A stretch of 64,000 nucleotides of DNA from Ureibacillus aquaedulcis (GCF_030418165.1 NZ_JAUHTQ010000007.1:124001-188000); one strand, 5' to 3'; shown: positions 45,513 through 55,575, counted from the stretch's first letter. A program made the numbers and translations. The notes: generated from the sequence alone by a model not told the origin.

Positions 45513-46880
45513 CTAGCCTGCATTTGCCGGCATCGGATGCTGTGACCAATCAATATTAATAAACTTATTGAACTCTTTTTTGAATGCCAATGTTACGGTA
45601 CCAGTCGGGCCATTACGCTGTTTTGCAATAATGATTTCAATCATGTTTTTGCTTTCACTTTCTTTATCATAATAATCGTCACGATATAAGAAAGCGACAA
45701 TATCAGCATCTTGCTCGATACTTCCAGATTCACGAATGTCACTCATCATCGGGCGTTTATCTTGACGTTGCTCAACGCCACGGGATAACTGAGATAAAGC
45801 AATAACGGGAACTTTCAATTCACGGGCCAGAGCTTTTAACGAACGCGAGATTTCAGATACCTCTTGTTGGCGATTTTCACCACTTCGTCCGCTCCCTTGA
45901 ATTAATTGCAAGTAATCGATCAAAATCATGCCTAGTCCGTGTTCTTGTGCAAGGCGACGGCATTTCGCACGTATTTCATTGATGCGAAGACCAGGTGTAT
46001 CATCTATAAAAATACCTGAATTTGATAGACTTCCCATTGCCATCGTTAATTTGCTCCAGTCATCCGAAGTCAGGGCACCGGTACGCAAAGCTTGTGCATC
46101 AATATTTCCTTCCGCACATAATAGACGCATAACAAGCTGCTCTGCACCCATCTCCAGCGAGAAGATAGCTACATTTTCACGCGCTTTAATGGCCACATTT
46201 TGTGCAATGTTCAAGGCAAAGGCTGTTTTCCCTACAGATGGACGAGCTGCTACAATAATTAGGTCATTGCGCTGGAATCCAGCCGTCATATGATCTAGAT
46301 CATTGAATCCTGTAGGGATGCCGGTCACATCGCCATCTCTAAACTGAAGCTGTTCAATATTGTCATAGGTTTGAACAAGTACTTCTTTTACGTGCTTAAA
46401 GTCGCCGGCATTTTTGCGGTTCGCGACTTCCATCATTTTCTTTTCCGCTTCCGATAAAAGTGCTTCAACTTCGTCTTCCCGTGTATAGCCATCTTCTGCG
46501 ATTTTGGTTGCTACACGGATTAATCTGCGTAGGAGTGCTTTTTCTTCAACGATTTTAGCGTAATAGGCAATATTAGCAGCTGTTGGAACAGCATTAGCAA
46601 GCTCTGTTAAGTAAGAAAGTCCACCAACGTCCTCAAGTTCCTTTCTTACCGAAAGTTCTTCTGTAACAGTGACAACATCTATCGCATTTCCTTGATCGCT
46701 TAGATCCAGCATCGTTTGGAAGATTTTCTTATGGGCGATCCGATAAAAATCATCCGGTATTAAAATTTCAGATGCTGTAATCAAGCTTTGTGGTTCAAGA
46801 AATATCGCACCAATAACCGATTGTTCTGCTTCATGGTTATGCGGTGGAACGCGGTCCATAACGGAATCGTTCATAGACAT
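45513..46880 (-). CDS. dnaB: Replicative DNA helicase
   Basis: 455 aa DnaB-family hexameric helicase (called DnaC in Bacillus subtilis). An N-terminal helical domain starts at PPHNHEAEQSVIGAIFL. The RecA-type domain has Walker A VAARPSVGKTAFALN, Walker B MILIDYLQLI and the arginine-finger region LSRGVEQRQDKRPMMSDIRESG. It unwinds DNA at the fork ahead of the polymerase. It follows rplI by 6 nt in the operon yybS-gdpP-rplI-dnaB. Confidence 0.98.
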   Translation of the reverse strand: MSMNDSVMDRVPPHNHEAEQSVIGAIFLEPQSLITASEILIPDDFYRIAHKKIFQTMLDLSDQGNAIDVVTVTEELSVRKELEDVGGLSYLTELANAVPTAANIAYYAKIVEEKALLRRLIRVATKIAEDGYTREDEVEALLSEAEKKMMEVANRKNAGDFKHVKEVLVQTYDNIEQLQFRDGDVTGIPTGFNDLDHMTAGFQRNDLIIVAARPSVGKTAFALNIAQNVAIKARENVAIFSLEMGAEQLVMRLLCAEGNIDAQALRTGALTSDDWSKLTMAMGSLSNSGIFIDDTPGLRINEIRAKCRRLAQEHGLGMILIDYLQLIQGSGRSGENRQQEVSEISRSLKALARELKVPVIALSQLSRGVEQRQDKRPMMSDIRESGSIEQDADIVAFLYRDDYYDKESESKNMIEIIIAKQRNGPTGTVTLAFKKEFNKFINIDWSQHPMPANAG

Positions 46881-46886
46881 CTCTCC

Positions 46887-47333
46887 TTAAGCCTCTTCAA
46901 CCACATGTACTTTTAGAGTTGCTTTTACATCATGATGTAATTTAACAGGAACATTTGTATAACCTAGAGAACGGATACCATCGCAATCCATTTTACGTTT
47001 ATCGATTTTAATGCCATGCGCTTTTTCCAGGCTGGAAGCAATTTGCTTTGTTGAAATTGAGCCAAATAGTCGACCGCCTTCACCTGATTTTGCCTTAATT
47101 TCAACTTCCAGTTTTTCAATATGTTCCTTTAGATCTTTTGCTGCTTGCAATTCAGCTGCTGCGTTTTTTTCTTCAAGTTTCTTTTGCCCTTGTAATTGGC
47201 TCATTGCTTGGTTTGATGCTTCCACTGCATAGCCATTTTTAATAAGGAAGTTTTGTGCATAGCCATCTGCAACATTTTTAACTTCGCCTTTTTTCCCTTT
47301 ACCTTTTACATCTTTTAGAAATACTACTTTCAT
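46887..47333 (-). CDS. rplI: 50S ribosomal protein L9
   Basis: 148 aa. [39 protein letters not shown] is the N-terminal RNA-binding domain, a long Ala/Lys/Glu-rich helix forms the connector (about 40-75), and the C-terminal domain has GKLFGSIST-like GRLFGSIST. It bridges ribosome subunits at the base of the L1 stalk. Its ATG overlaps the gdpP stop, so the two are translationally coupled. Confidence 0.98.
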   Translation of the reverse strand: MKVVFLKDVKGKGKKGEVKNVADGYAQNFLIKNGYAVEASNQAMSQLQGQKKLEEKNAAAELQAAKDLKEHIEKLEVEIKAKSGEGGRLFGSISTKQIASSLEKAHGIKIDKRKMDCDGIRSLGYTNVPVKLHHDVKATLKVHVVEEA

Positions 47334-49303
47334 TCTTCATTACTCCCTTCAAGTGTTTCCCTAATTGCTTTTGTTAAAAGACTCATTGCTTCTTCTATAG
47401 TCTGTGCATCAATCTGACAAGCCGCATTTGTTAAATGCCCCCCGCCTCCGAGGCTCTCCATGATTACCTGGACATTAATGTCACCCAATGATCGTGCACT
47501 AATGCCGATTAAGCCGTCCGGACGATGGGCAACCACAAAGGAAGCTGTTACATCCTTCATCGTCAGTAAAATATCAGCTGTTTGAGCGATTAAAACGGAG
47601 TCGTAATTTTTTTCTTCTTCCCCTCTGGCAACTGCAATGCCGGGGTAAACAAAATCAACGGTTTGAATTATTTTTGAACGTACAATATACGTATCGATAT
47701 CCTCTTTTAATAATTGTTGGACAAGAATTGTATCTGCTCCATACGTTCTTAAGTAAGATGCCGCTTCAAAAGTACGTGCTCCCGTTCTTAATGTAAAACT
47801 TTTCGTATCTACTATTATTCCGGATAACAGAGAAGTTGCTTCCAGTTTGTTTAGCTTTTCCTCTTCCGGTTGATACTCTAGAATTTCCGTGACTAACTCT
47901 GCTGTAGAAGATGCGTATGGCTCCATATACACAAGTGTTGGATTTTGAATAAATTCTTCACCACGCCTGTGATGGTCAATCACAACGACCTTATCTGAAC
48001 GCTTCAATAGCCGTGGATCCATTACAAGACTTGGTTTATGCGTATCTACCACAATGATTAATGATTTTTCAGTCATCATAGAAAGAGCTTCTTCCGGTGA
48101 GATAAAGTAACGATAGAGATCTGTATTTTCTTCAATCTCATTCATTAGTCGGCTGACACTGCCATTCAGCTCGTCAAAGTTGACCACAACAAAGCCATTA
48201 ACTTTATTTTTTTGGGCCATTTTGCGAACACCGATCGCCGCCCCGATTGCATCCATATCAGGGTGTTTGTGCCCCATAATAAATACCTGGTCGCTTTCGA
48301 TAATCAGATCTTGCAACGCATGGGAAATAACACGGGCTCTGACCCTCGTACGTTTTTCGACCGGGTTTGTTTTCCCGCCATAGAACTTTAACTTACCGCT
48401 TGGCTGCTTGATGGCCACTTGGTCCCCGCCCCGCCCCAGCACTAAATCGAGACTGGATTGCGCTAATTCACCTAGTTTAATAAGAGAAGAGGAGCCTGCA
48501 CCAACCCCAATACTTAAAGTAAGCGATAGATTTCTTTGAGCCGTTTTTTCGCGGATATCGTCTAAAATAGAGAATTTTTTCTTCTCTAACTCTTCTAGAA
48601 TCGACTCATTTAAAACAGCTAAAAAACGATCTGATGATATGCGTTTGGCATAGATTCCATGTTCAAATGCCCATTCATTGATAATGGATGTAACTACTGT
48701 ATTCGTTAAACTTCTTGATTGGTCATCCAATCCTTGAGTAAGTTCATCATAATTATCTATAAATAATATTGCGAGTACAGTACGATCCGCAAAATATTTA
48801 GATTCGATATTTACCTGCTCTGTTACGTCAAAAAAGTATAAGAGCTTTTCTTCCTGCTTATAGACCACTTTATATTTACGATCATTAATCGAAACGTTTT
48901 GCTCACGCTTTTCTTCTGATTTGATCAAGCTGTAGAGCTCATCCGAAAGATCGAACATTTCCTGACCGATTAAAGAATCTTCCCCTAAAATTTCGGACAT
49001 ATAGGGGTTTGCCCATTCAATATCAAACTTGTCATTTACAAGCAATATCCCTATCGGCATTTCTAATAAGGCTTCCGAACCTACCTTTTTCATGCGAAAT
49101 GATAATGACTCTATATGTTTTTCAGTTTGCGAAAAGGTGATTTTTTCAATTCTCCATGCATATACTAACCCGATGGATGTGACTACTGCATAGGCTATGC
49201 CTAACCAAATATTCCAAATGGTCAGTAGGATGGCACCTAGTAAGCCAATCATCGTTAGATACATAAGAGGATGTCGAATCATTCGCTTCCTATAGGTATC
49301 CAT
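47330..49303 (-). CDS. gdpP: Cyclic-di-AMP phosphodiesterase GdpP
   Basis: 657 aa. Two N-terminal membrane helices (about 14-54), a PAS domain (about 80-150), a degenerate GGDEF domain (about 170-300, with [10 protein letters not shown] in place of the GGDEF loop) and a DHH/DHHA1 module (about 340-650) carrying [34 protein letters not shown] and the GGGGH motif. It degrades c-di-AMP to pApA, controlling potassium and wall homeostasis. It starts 12 nt after yybS and overlaps rplI by 4 nt. Confidence 0.96.
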   Translation of the reverse strand: MDTYRKRMIRHPLMYLTMIGLLGAILLTIWNIWLGIAYAVVTSIGLVYAWRIEKITFSQTEKHIESLSFRMKKVGSEALLEMPIGILLVNDKFDIEWANPYMSEILGEDSLIGQEMFDLSDELYSLIKSEEKREQNVSINDRKYKVVYKQEEKLLYFFDVTEQVNIESKYFADRTVLAILFIDNYDELTQGLDDQSRSLTNTVVTSIINEWAFEHGIYAKRISSDRFLAVLNESILEELEKKKFSILDDIREKTAQRNLSLTLSIGVGAGSSSLIKLGELAQSSLDLVLGRGGDQVAIKQPSGKLKFYGGKTNPVEKRTRVRARVISHALQDLIIESDQVFIMGHKHPDMDAIGAAIGVRKMAQKNKVNGFVVVNFDELNGSVSRLMNEIEENTDLYRYFISPEEALSMMTEKSLIIVVDTHKPSLVMDPRLLKRSDKVVVIDHHRRGEEFIQNPTLVYMEPYASSTAELVTEILEYQPEEEKLNKLEATSLLSGIIVDTKSFTLRTGARTFEAASYLRTYGADTILVQQLLKEDIDTYIVRSKIIQTVDFVYPGIAVARGEEEKNYDSVLIAQTADILLTMKDVTASFVVAHRPDGLIGISARSLGDINVQVIMESLGGGGHLTNAACQIDAQTIEEAMSLLTKAIRETLEGSNEE

Positions 49304-49315
49304 TTTATCAGCTCC

Positions 49316-50257
49316 CTACTTCTGAATCTTACCTTTGACAATTGAACGTATGTCAAAACCTAAATCCAATATTCCTATTAATACAAAGAAGGAATACAGT
49401 GGTATTGCCATAAAGGCTGCCAACACCTTTAAAAACGGTGGTGAACCATATGCATCAAGGACAAAATAAACAAGTGAAATTCCTTGCAAGGTTAACAGCA
49501 GCCAGAGTACTAATGAAAAATTCAAGCAAATGACGTAAAGTGCAGTACCACTTTCAGGGCTAATAAATAAATTGATTGATAAAATGATTAAGTAATACCA
49601 TAATACCGCTCTTGGCAAACGCATATTCTTAAATGCATGAAATTTTGGAACATTAATTCCCAGGCGTTTTAACATAGGTAAATTAATCGTGATAATAATA
49701 AACGCAAAGAAAAAGACTGCTATTGTAATAGAGGCTGGGATCAGAATCTCCATCGTATCAAACATTCTATCCAGCATTTGGTCATCTATGGGTGTTTGAC
49801 CCGTAAGACTTTCCGAAAGTTCAATGGAGTTTTGATAACTTTCGCGCATGATCGTCATGAATTCTTTTATAATGTCCATTTCAAATAACTTTAAAGCGAT
49901 AACATATTCTACGGCAAAAGTTATGAGCGCTGTAATCCCTGTAGACATCAGCAAGAACACTTTACTTCTTTTTAGTCTTAGTGCATCCCCAATGACAATC
50001 CCTATTGCTGCATACATCAGTGCAAAAGGAATGATTAACAATCCCCCAAAGAAGAAAGTAATGATACACCCTATAAATGCTACTAACAGTGAGGATTTTC
50101 GATCATACTTTGCACTATACCAAGCTAGTGGCAGTGGAGCAAACAATGTAGCAACAAGACTTATGATTGGAACATAAAAGGCGATGGCAATAAAAATCGC
50201 AAATAGTGCTATCATCATAGCACCATGGGCCAGCCTTCTCGTTTGATTATTCGGCAT
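49316..50257 (-). CDS. yybS: YybS-family membrane protein (DUF2232)
   Basis: 313 aa with about eight hydrophobic segments. The N-terminal LAHGAMMIALFAIFIAIAFYVPIISLVATLFAPLP block and its location directly before gdpP match Bacillus YybS, a DUF2232 protein with a possible substrate-specific transporter component fold. Function unknown. First gene of the operon yybS-gdpP-rplI-dnaB. Confidence 0.9.
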   Translation of the reverse strand: MPNNQTRRLAHGAMMIALFAIFIAIAFYVPIISLVATLFAPLPLAWYSAKYDRKSSLLVAFIGCIITFFFGGLLIIPFALMYAAIGIVIGDALRLKRSKVFLLMSTGITALITFAVEYVIALKLFEMDIIKEFMTIMRESYQNSIELSESLTGQTPIDDQMLDRMFDTMEILIPASITIAVFFFAFIIITINLPMLKRLGINVPKFHAFKNMRLPRAVLWYYLIILSINLFISPESGTALYVICLNFSLVLWLLLTLQGISLVYFVLDAYGSPPFLKVLAAFMAIPLYSFFVLIGILDLGFDIRSIVKGKIQK

Positions 50258-50373
50258 TTATAACCTTCCTTTGACGTATTGGAAAAATTCTTGTCATTCA
50301 TATATTGTACCATCTTTTTATATAATGGACAAAAATGCAAAGAGCAAGGACCCACCTTAAATGGGATGAATAA

Positions 50374-50410
50374 GTCGACAAAATCTTCTAAAGATTTGTC
50401 GGCTTTTCTT
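50374..50410 (+). terminator. Orphan terminator-like hairpin upstream of terC
   Basis: GTCGACAAAATCTT pairs with AAGATTTGTCGGC around a 3-nt loop and is followed by TTTTCTT. No plus-strand gene ends nearby. A TATAAT at 50321-50326 could start a transcript of about 80 nt that ends here, or this may be a leader terminator of the exporter gene. Confidence 0.55.
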
Positions 50411-50658
50411 ATTGTCTCGTTTTGTTGCAATCAACTTAATTTATGGACATAAAGTTGCCTTTTTTAGTCAAAATTAGTAGGTATACTGCCCCTATCAGTT
50501 GGTAATATTTCCTATAGAATATCTTGACTTATATGAACCTTTCATCATGCAAACAATTTGAACAGTGAGTGCACAATACACTATGGTCAGAAAAAGTTGA
50601 ATTTCCCAAAGTTTTAACTTATTTGGATAATGTCAATTTCAATAGGAGGATTAAGAAT
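50411..50658. other. Spacer before terC
   Basis: Contains TTGACT at 50523-50528 as a possible -35. No match to the conserved yybP-ykoY manganese riboswitch core was found by eye. Confidence 0.35.
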
Positions 50659-51423
50659 TTGGATTTATCAATTTTACTGGAATACGGATGGGTATTGTTA
50701 TTGTTGGTCGCTCTTGAAGGATTGCTTGCAGCTGATAATGCACTCGTACTAGCAATCATGGTAAAGCACCTTCCTGAAAGAGAAAGGAAAAAGGCTCTAT
50801 TTTATGGGTTAGCAGGAGCTTTCATTTTCCGTTTCGCTTCACTGTTTATCATTTCCTTCCTTGTCGACGTCTGGCAGATACAGGCACTCGGCGCTCTTTA
50901 TCTTCTCTTTATCTCCATAAATCATATAGTCAGGAAACTGATTTCCAAAAGGGAAAAAGAGACTAAGGAAAAAGAGAAGAAAAAAGCAGGCTTTTGGGGA
51001 ACTGTCATTAAAGTTGAGTTAGCTGATATTGCTTTTGCCATCGACTCCATTCTTGCGGCAGTAGCCCTTGCCATGACTCTTCCTGCTACCACGCTGCCGC
51101 AGATAGGTGGTATGGATGGTGGTAAGTTCCTTATTATTTTTGCAGGAGGATTAATTGGTTTAATCATCATGCGTTTTGCCGCCAACCTATTTGTCAGATT
51201 GCTTCAATCCAGACCTGGACTTGAAATCGCTGCATTTGCCATTGTTGGATGGGTTGGTGTTAAGCTGGCTGTACTAACATTGGGCCATCCAGATATCGGC
51301 GTTATTTCTTATGAGTTTGCTCATTCCAAAGAATGGAAACTATTCTTTTATGCCGTACTAATTATTATTGCTTTAGCCGGATGGTTCCTATCAAAAGATA
51401 AAAAAGAAGGGTCTATAACGTAA
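50659..51423 (+). CDS. TerC-family membrane protein, probable Mn2+ exporter
   Basis: 254 aa from TTG 50659, placed by a GGAGGA site ten nt upstream; the longer upstream frame has no site. About seven hydrophobic segments. Conserved acidic membrane motifs are LEGLLAADNALVLAIM and VELADIAFAIDSILAAVA, diagnostic of TerC. Bacillus TerC proteins YceF and YkoY export manganese, partly to load secreted enzymes. Metal specificity here is inferred. Followed by its own terminator. Confidence 0.9.
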   Translation: MDLSILLEYGWVLLLLVALEGLLAADNALVLAIMVKHLPERERKKALFYGLAGAFIFRFASLFIISFLVDVWQIQALGALYLLFISINHIVRKLISKREKETKEKEKKKAGFWGTVIKVELADIAFAIDSILAAVALAMTLPATTLPQIGGMDGGKFLIIFAGGLIGLIIMRFAANLFVRLLQSRPGLEIAAFAIVGWVGVKLAVLTLGHPDIGVISYEFAHSKEWKLFFYAVLIIIALAGWFLSKDKKEGSIT

Positions 51424-51475
51424 CTTTGCTTTAGTGACTTTAAACAAATCGATATAAACGAATAGCCTTACTTAT

Positions 51476-51509
51476 GGGTTGCCTAATACTTGTTTAGGTA
51501 GCCTTTTTT
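51476..51509 (+). terminator. Terminator of terC
   Basis: GGTTGCCTAA and TTTAGGTAGCC form a hairpin followed by six T. Confidence 0.82.
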
Positions 51510-51560
51510 ATTGCATTAGATTCTCCATACCTCATCGGGTGCATTCTAATAAAAATTCAA

Positions 51561-51608
51561 GCAACAAAAAAGTACAACAAATGGTTCATCACCCTTGTTG
51601 TACTTTTT
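51561..51608 (-). terminator. Terminator of rpsF-ssb-rpsR
   Basis: AAAAAGTACAACAA and TTGTTGTACTTTTT form a 14-bp stem around a 14-nt loop; the minus strand continues with TTTG. It is 12 nt past the rpsR stop. Confidence 0.88.
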
Positions 51609-51619
51609 ACAGTTAAATC

Positions 51620-51856
51620 TTATTTATCTTCCGCTACGAATGGAAGAAGAGCCATAATACGAGAACGTTTAATAGCTGTAGTTAATTTGCGTTGGTATTT
51701 TGCACTTGTACCAGTTACGCGACGTGGTAAAATTTTACCGCGCTCAGAAATGAACTTTTTAAGTAAATCTACATCTTTATAATCGATTGTAGTAATGTTG
51801 TTTGAAGTGAAGTAACAAACTTTACGGCGTTTGCGGCCTCCGCGACGTTGTGCCAT
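51620..51856 (-). CDS. rpsR: 30S ribosomal protein S18
   Basis: 78 aa. [66 protein letters not shown] is the whole conserved S18 sequence pattern. It binds S6 on the 30S platform. Last gene of rpsF-ssb-rpsR. The gap to ssb is unusually long (179 nt) because of the repeat-flanked insert at 51893-52035. Confidence 0.99.
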   Translation of the reverse strand: MAQRRGGRKRRKVCYFTSNNITTIDYKDVDLLKKFISERGKILPRRVTGTSAKYQRKLTTAIKRSRIMALLPFVAEDK

Positions 51857-51892
51857 TTCGATATTCCTCCTTTATTAGTTTTTAGTTTCAAT

Positions 51893-52035
51893 CGAACGTG
51901 CTCCGCTTTTCTTATTGTCTAGCTTCACACGTTAGCTCCTCGACAACTTCAAAAAGTCCTTCAAGGACAAAAAGCGTCCTTTTGTAGTTTTCTCCAGTTG
52001 TTTTCAGAGCTGAACGAACGTGCTCCGCTTTTCTT
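51893..52035. repeat. Structured insert flanked by a 21-nt direct repeat
   Basis: Positions 51893-51913 and 52015-52035 are identical 21-mers beginning CGAACGTGCTCCGC. Between them the minus strand has competing stems: AAGGAC with GTCCTT, then GTCC with GGAC plus TTTTT, and TGTC..AGCT with AGCT..GACA. The second copy directly abuts the ssb stop codon. It looks like a small interspersed element lodged in the ribosomal operon. Confidence 0.65.
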
Positions 52036-52608
52036 TTAGAACGGCAGATCGTCCTCAGAAACTTCGATTGGTCCTTTGCTCGATGCAAATGGATCCTCAT
52101 CAACACGTGTATAATTTTGCTGATTACCAGAAGGTTGAGATTGTTGGTAGGATGGAGCAAATGGATCTTGATCCATGTTGCCGCCGCCAAATTGTTGGCT
52201 AGGTTGGCTCGTACCATACGAAGGTTGGTTGCCTCCATATTGTGGCTGCCCTCCATACTGTTGATTTGGCATTCCACCACCACCAGTGTTACGCGGTTCC
52301 AAGAATTGCACAGCATCCGCTACAACATCTGTTGTATAAACACGTTTTCCATCTTGTCCTTCAAAGCTACCTGTTTGAATACGGCCTTCCACACCAATCA
52401 AACTTCCTTTTCTCATGAAGTTTGCTAAGTTTTCGGCTTGTTTTCTCCAAGCAATACATCCAATGAAGTCTGCTTCACGTTCACCTGATTGGTTCGAAAA
52501 TGTTCTGTTTACAGCTATTGTAAAACGAGTCATAGGAACGCCACTCGGTGTATAGCGAAGCTCTGGATCTTTCGTAAGTCTTCCAACTAGTACGACACGG
52601 TTTATCAC
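52036..52608 (-). CDS. ssb: Single-stranded DNA-binding protein
   Basis: 190 aa. OB-fold domain at residues 1-105 ([45 protein letters not shown]), a Gly/Gln/Asn-rich flexible linker, and the C-terminal acidic tip DDLPF that recruits replication and repair partners. It coats single-stranded DNA as a tetramer. It follows rpsF by 48 nt. Confidence 0.98.
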   Translation of the reverse strand: MINRVVLVGRLTKDPELRYTPSGVPMTRFTIAVNRTFSNQSGEREADFIGCIAWRKQAENLANFMRKGSLIGVEGRIQTGSFEGQDGKRVYTTDVVADAVQFLEPRNTGGGGMPNQQYGGQPQYGGNQPSYGTSQPSQQFGGGNMDQDPFAPSYQQSQPSGNQQNYTRVDEDPFASSKGPIEVSEDDLPF

Positions 52609-52656
52609 AATTTCAACCTCCTTTTTCAGCGATTTTTGTTAAGTTTAAAATGTCAA

Positions 52657-52944
52657 TTATGCTTCTTCACGAACAGCCATGTGACGGATAATGTCTTCGC
52701 TGATGTTAGCTAAACGAGTGAATTCGTTGATAGCTTCAGTACCAGCGTTAGCTTTTACGATTTGGTAGTAACCTTCACGGAAGTCGTTGATTTCATAAGC
52801 TAAGCGGCGTTTGCCCCACTCTTTAGACTCGATGATTTCAGCGCCGTTTGAAGTTAAAACTTCATTGAAGCGTTCTACTAATGCTTTTTTCGCTTCGTCC
52901 TCAATGTTTGGACGAACGATGTACATTACTTCATACTTTTTCAT
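52657..52944 (-). CDS. rpsF: 30S ribosomal protein S6
   Basis: 95 aa. [26 protein letters not shown] and [18 protein letters not shown] are the S6 core. It pairs with S18 on the 30S platform. AAGGAGGTG precedes the ATG. First gene of the operon, with a candidate S6:S18-binding hairpin in the leader and a good promoter at 53025-53053. Confidence 0.99.
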   Translation of the reverse strand: MKKYEVMYIVRPNIEDEAKKALVERFNEVLTSNGAEIIESKEWGKRRLAYEINDFREGYYQIVKANAGTEAINEFTRLANISEDIIRHMAVREEA

Positions 52945-52970
52945 CTATTTTGCACCTCCTTATGGACTTG

Positions 52971-52992
52971 GGCTCTCCGACAGTACGGGAGC
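52971..52992 (-). promoter_or_regulatory. Candidate S6:S18 autoregulatory leader hairpin
   Basis: The minus strand has GCTCCCG and CGGAGAGC around a short TACTGT loop, 27 nt before the rpsF ATG. A CCG-containing hairpin bound by S6:S18 is known in this leader in bacteria; the match is by position and shape only. Confidence 0.4.
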
Positions 52993-53024
52993 AAGGAGTA
53001 AGTAATATATACTCACATCATTGA

Positions 53025-53053
53025 ATTGTAGCATACTTCATACCTTTATGCAA
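53025..53053 (-). promoter_or_regulatory. Sigma-A promoter of rpsF-ssb-rpsR
   Basis: On the minus strand TTGCAT (53053-53048), 17 nt, TACAAT (53030-53025). Spacing is ideal and each hexamer has few mismatches. Confidence 0.65.
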
Positions 53054-53185
53054 CAAAGATAACAGTATTTATACAAAAGATCATTTTTGATTAAGCATGA
53101 TTTTTCTCATAACCTAGAATATGATTTAAACAGTGTAATTTCGAATTTGAACACTTTATAATGTTACATAAAGGGGCGTGAAAAA

Positions 53186-53734
53186 ATGTCACAAGACTTA
53201 AATCCTTATGTCATAAAGCTTGATATGAAAAAAATCTCAAAAATGAACATATGGTTAACCTTTGGCTTAAGTGTTGTATTTTTATTTGCCAATGCCCTTA
53301 TTCACCAACAGTTTTCAGGATCCATTACATTTTGGGATATTCTACTTTTCTTAGTTTCTTATATCGGACTCATTGTACTTCATGAAGTTTTCCATTTAAT
53401 AGGGTTTATGGTTTTCGGGAAAGTTAAATTTAAACAATTAGACTATGGTGTAAATTTAAAATTGGGCGTTGCTTATGCAACTACAACCGAGCCATTAGCG
53501 AACAAAGCCATGAAAAAATCCTTATTGCTGCCATTTTGGACAACGGGTGTGGTTCCTGCCATGATCGGATTCTTGATTCAATCAAATATACTCGTATTAT
53601 TGGGGGCTTTCCTTATTGCTGGAGCAGTAGGAGACTTTTATATGTACAAGGAGTTACGTAGATTCCCAGATAACTCTCTTATAAGAGATGACCCGGAATT
53701 ACCAAGGCTATATGTATATGAAGGAAAGGATTAA
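53186..53734 (+). CDS. DUF3267 membrane zinc metalloprotease-like protein
   Basis: 182 aa with four to five hydrophobic segments. The zinc motif His66-Glu67-x-x-His70 (VLHEVFHLIGF) lies in a membrane segment, and Asp150 in GAVGDFYMY is a good third ligand, as in M50-like intramembrane proteases. DUF3267 proteins are uncharacterised. Good site before ATG; the next gene follows after 8 nt and is a paralogue of equal length. Confidence 0.85.
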   Translation: MSQDLNPYVIKLDMKKISKMNIWLTFGLSVVFLFANALIHQQFSGSITFWDILLFLVSYIGLIVLHEVFHLIGFMVFGKVKFKQLDYGVNLKLGVAYATTTEPLANKAMKKSLLLPFWTTGVVPAMIGFLIQSNILVLLGAFLIAGAVGDFYMYKELRRFPDNSLIRDDPELPRLYVYEGKD

Positions 53735-53742
53735 GGTTTACT

Positions 53743-54306
53743 ATGTCTCATAACGTAGAAGTCATCAGAATTGATGAGAAAAAAGTAATGAAACAAACAA
53801 TCATTTTAACTTCGCTATTAAGTATTTTATTTGTTGGGCTAAACTATTTCTTGCATCCAGAATTATCATTTAGCATACTTCGGTTTCTCTTGGGTGTGGC
53901 TATTTATATAATTGTCTCGTTACTATTGGTTATTGCCAATGAGTTATTAAATATAATTGGCTATCGATATCGCTGCAAAGTTGCGCGGGAGTCCATTTCC
54001 CTTTCCATTCATCTTGAAAAGGGGTTAATCTACTCCAAAACAACCGAGAAAATTAAAAATGGGCATTATCAATCTATCTTTTTAACTTCATTTGCTATCA
54101 CGGGAATTATCCCATTAGCTTTTGGCTTTGCCATCGGGAATTATGCAATATTGCTTGCAAGTGCCTCTTTTATTGCTGGTGGACTAGCAAACTTTATCGG
54201 GATTAATAAGCTTCAGAAGTTTCCGGATGACTGCTTGGTACAAGATATTCCGGAAGAATTCAGCGTCTATGTTTATTTAAATAATAGCGAAAAACAGGCC
54301 TCCTAA
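53743..54306 (+). CDS. DUF3267 paralogue with zinc ligands replaced by Asn
   Basis: 187 aa, collinear with the preceding protein without gaps to residue 160. At the aligned positions the zinc site reads Asn66-Glu67-Leu-Leu-Asn70 and Asn150 instead of His, His and Asp; the Glu is kept. It therefore looks like a catalytically dead pseudoprotease, possibly a partner or regulator of the first protein. The two are cotranscribed (8-nt gap). The 3' end overlaps its terminator. Confidence 0.85.
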   Translation: MSHNVEVIRIDEKKVMKQTIILTSLLSILFVGLNYFLHPELSFSILRFLLGVAIYIIVSLLLVIANELLNIIGYRYRCKVARESISLSIHLEKGLIYSKTTEKIKNGHYQSIFLTSFAITGIIPLAFGFAIGNYAILLASASFIAGGLANFIGINKLQKFPDDCLVQDIPEEFSVYVYLNNSEKQAS

Positions 54307-54322
54307 GTGGACGCCTGTTTTT
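54291..54322 (+). terminator. Terminator of the DUF3267 pair
   Basis: AAAACAGGC and GCCTGTTTTT pair around a loop that contains the stop codon of the second gene. Confidence 0.8.
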
Positions 54323-54340
54323 ATTTAAATCAAATTACAA

Positions 54341-55441
54341 TTAAACGTTGAAGCGGAATAACATTACATCGCCATCTTGTACAATGTATTCTTTCCCCTC
54401 TAAACGTACCTTGCCAGCCTCTTTTGCTGCTGCCATTGAGCCTGCTTCAACTAGGTCTTCATATGCCACTGTTTCTGCACGAATAAATCCGCGCTCAAAA
54501 TCAGAGTGAATGACACCGGCACATTGCGGTGCTTTCATTCCTTTGCGGAAAGTCCATGCACGTACTTCTTGTACACCAGCAGTAAAGTAAGTTGCTAATC
54601 CTAATAAGTCATATGATGCACGGATAAGCTGATCTAGACCAGACTCCTCAATTCCTAATTCCTCCAGGAACATTGCTTTTTCTTCATCATCCAATTCAGA
54701 AATTTCTTCTTCGATTTTTGCACAGATTGTAATGACTTGCGCACCTTCTGCATCAGCAAATTCGCGTACTTGTTGTACATATGGATTGTTTGCAGCATCA
54801 GCAACCTCATCTTCGGAAACGTTCGCAACATAAAGCATTGGTTTGATTGTTAAAAGGTGAAGGCCTTTAATAACTTTTAACTCGTCCTCCGATAAATCAA
54901 CAGATCGTGCTGGTTTCTCTTTTTCCAGAGCATCTTTTAATTTTACTAAGATAGGTTCTTCGATCAATGCTTCCTTATCTTTTTGTTTTGCCATCTTCCC
55001 TACGCGTTGAAGACGTTTTTCCACAGATTCCATATCTGCTAAAATCAGCTCCAAATTGATTACTTCAATGTCATCAATCGGGTTAACAGAACCTGAAACG
55101 TGCGTAATATTTTCATCTTCAAAGCAGCGAACTACTTGGCAGATTGCATCTACTTCACGGATGTGGGATAAGAACTTATTGCCTAGCCCTTCCCCTTTTG
55201 ATGCTCCCTTTACAATCCCTGCAATATCCGTGAATTCAAAAGCTGTTGGAACTGTTTTCTTAGGTTCAACTAATTCAGTTAATTTATCTAAACGTGCATC
55301 CGGTACCTCAACTACTCCCACGTTGGGATCAATTGTTGCGAATGGGTAGTTTGCAGCTAATGCACCTGCTTTTGTAATTGCGTTAAATAATGTAGATTTT
55401 CCTACGTTCGGTAAACCTACGATACCAGCTGTAAGCGACAT
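54341..55441 (-). CDS. ychF: Redox-regulated ATPase YchF (OLA1 type)
   Basis: 366 aa, the standard length when started at ATG 55441; a GTG four codons earlier is possible and better spaced from GAAAGG. P-loop [22 protein letters not shown], switch block [22 protein letters not shown], a coiled-coil insert and a C-terminal TGS domain. Unlike other Obg-class GTPases it prefers ATP. It acts on ribosomes. Its place near rpsF and yyzM matches Bacillus. Confidence 0.97.
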   Translation of the reverse strand: MSLTAGIVGLPNVGKSTLFNAITKAGALAANYPFATIDPNVGVVEVPDARLDKLTELVEPKKTVPTAFEFTDIAGIVKGASKGEGLGNKFLSHIREVDAICQVVRCFEDENITHVSGSVNPIDDIEVINLELILADMESVEKRLQRVGKMAKQKDKEALIEEPILVKLKDALEKEKPARSVDLSEDELKVIKGLHLLTIKPMLYVANVSEDEVADAANNPYVQQVREFADAEGAQVITICAKIEEEISELDDEEKAMFLEELGIEESGLDQLIRASYDLLGLATYFTAGVQEVRAWTFRKGMKAPQCAGVIHSDFERGFIRAETVAYEDLVEAGSMAAAKEAGKVRLEGKEYIVQDGDVMLFRFNV

Positions 55442-55575
55442 GTGAGTTGACACGACCTTTCTATTTCTCTTATAGTTTTTTTGCCTTTAAAGTGCAATAG
55501 ATATAGAACTAAATAAATATGAAACCATTGTTTATTATATGGATAAGTGATGAAAAAGTCTAATTGGCCAAGATT

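Noticed and set aside
50411-50658. yybP-ykoY manganese riboswitch before terC
   Set aside because: The conserved GC-rich core and paired loop motifs are absent by eye.
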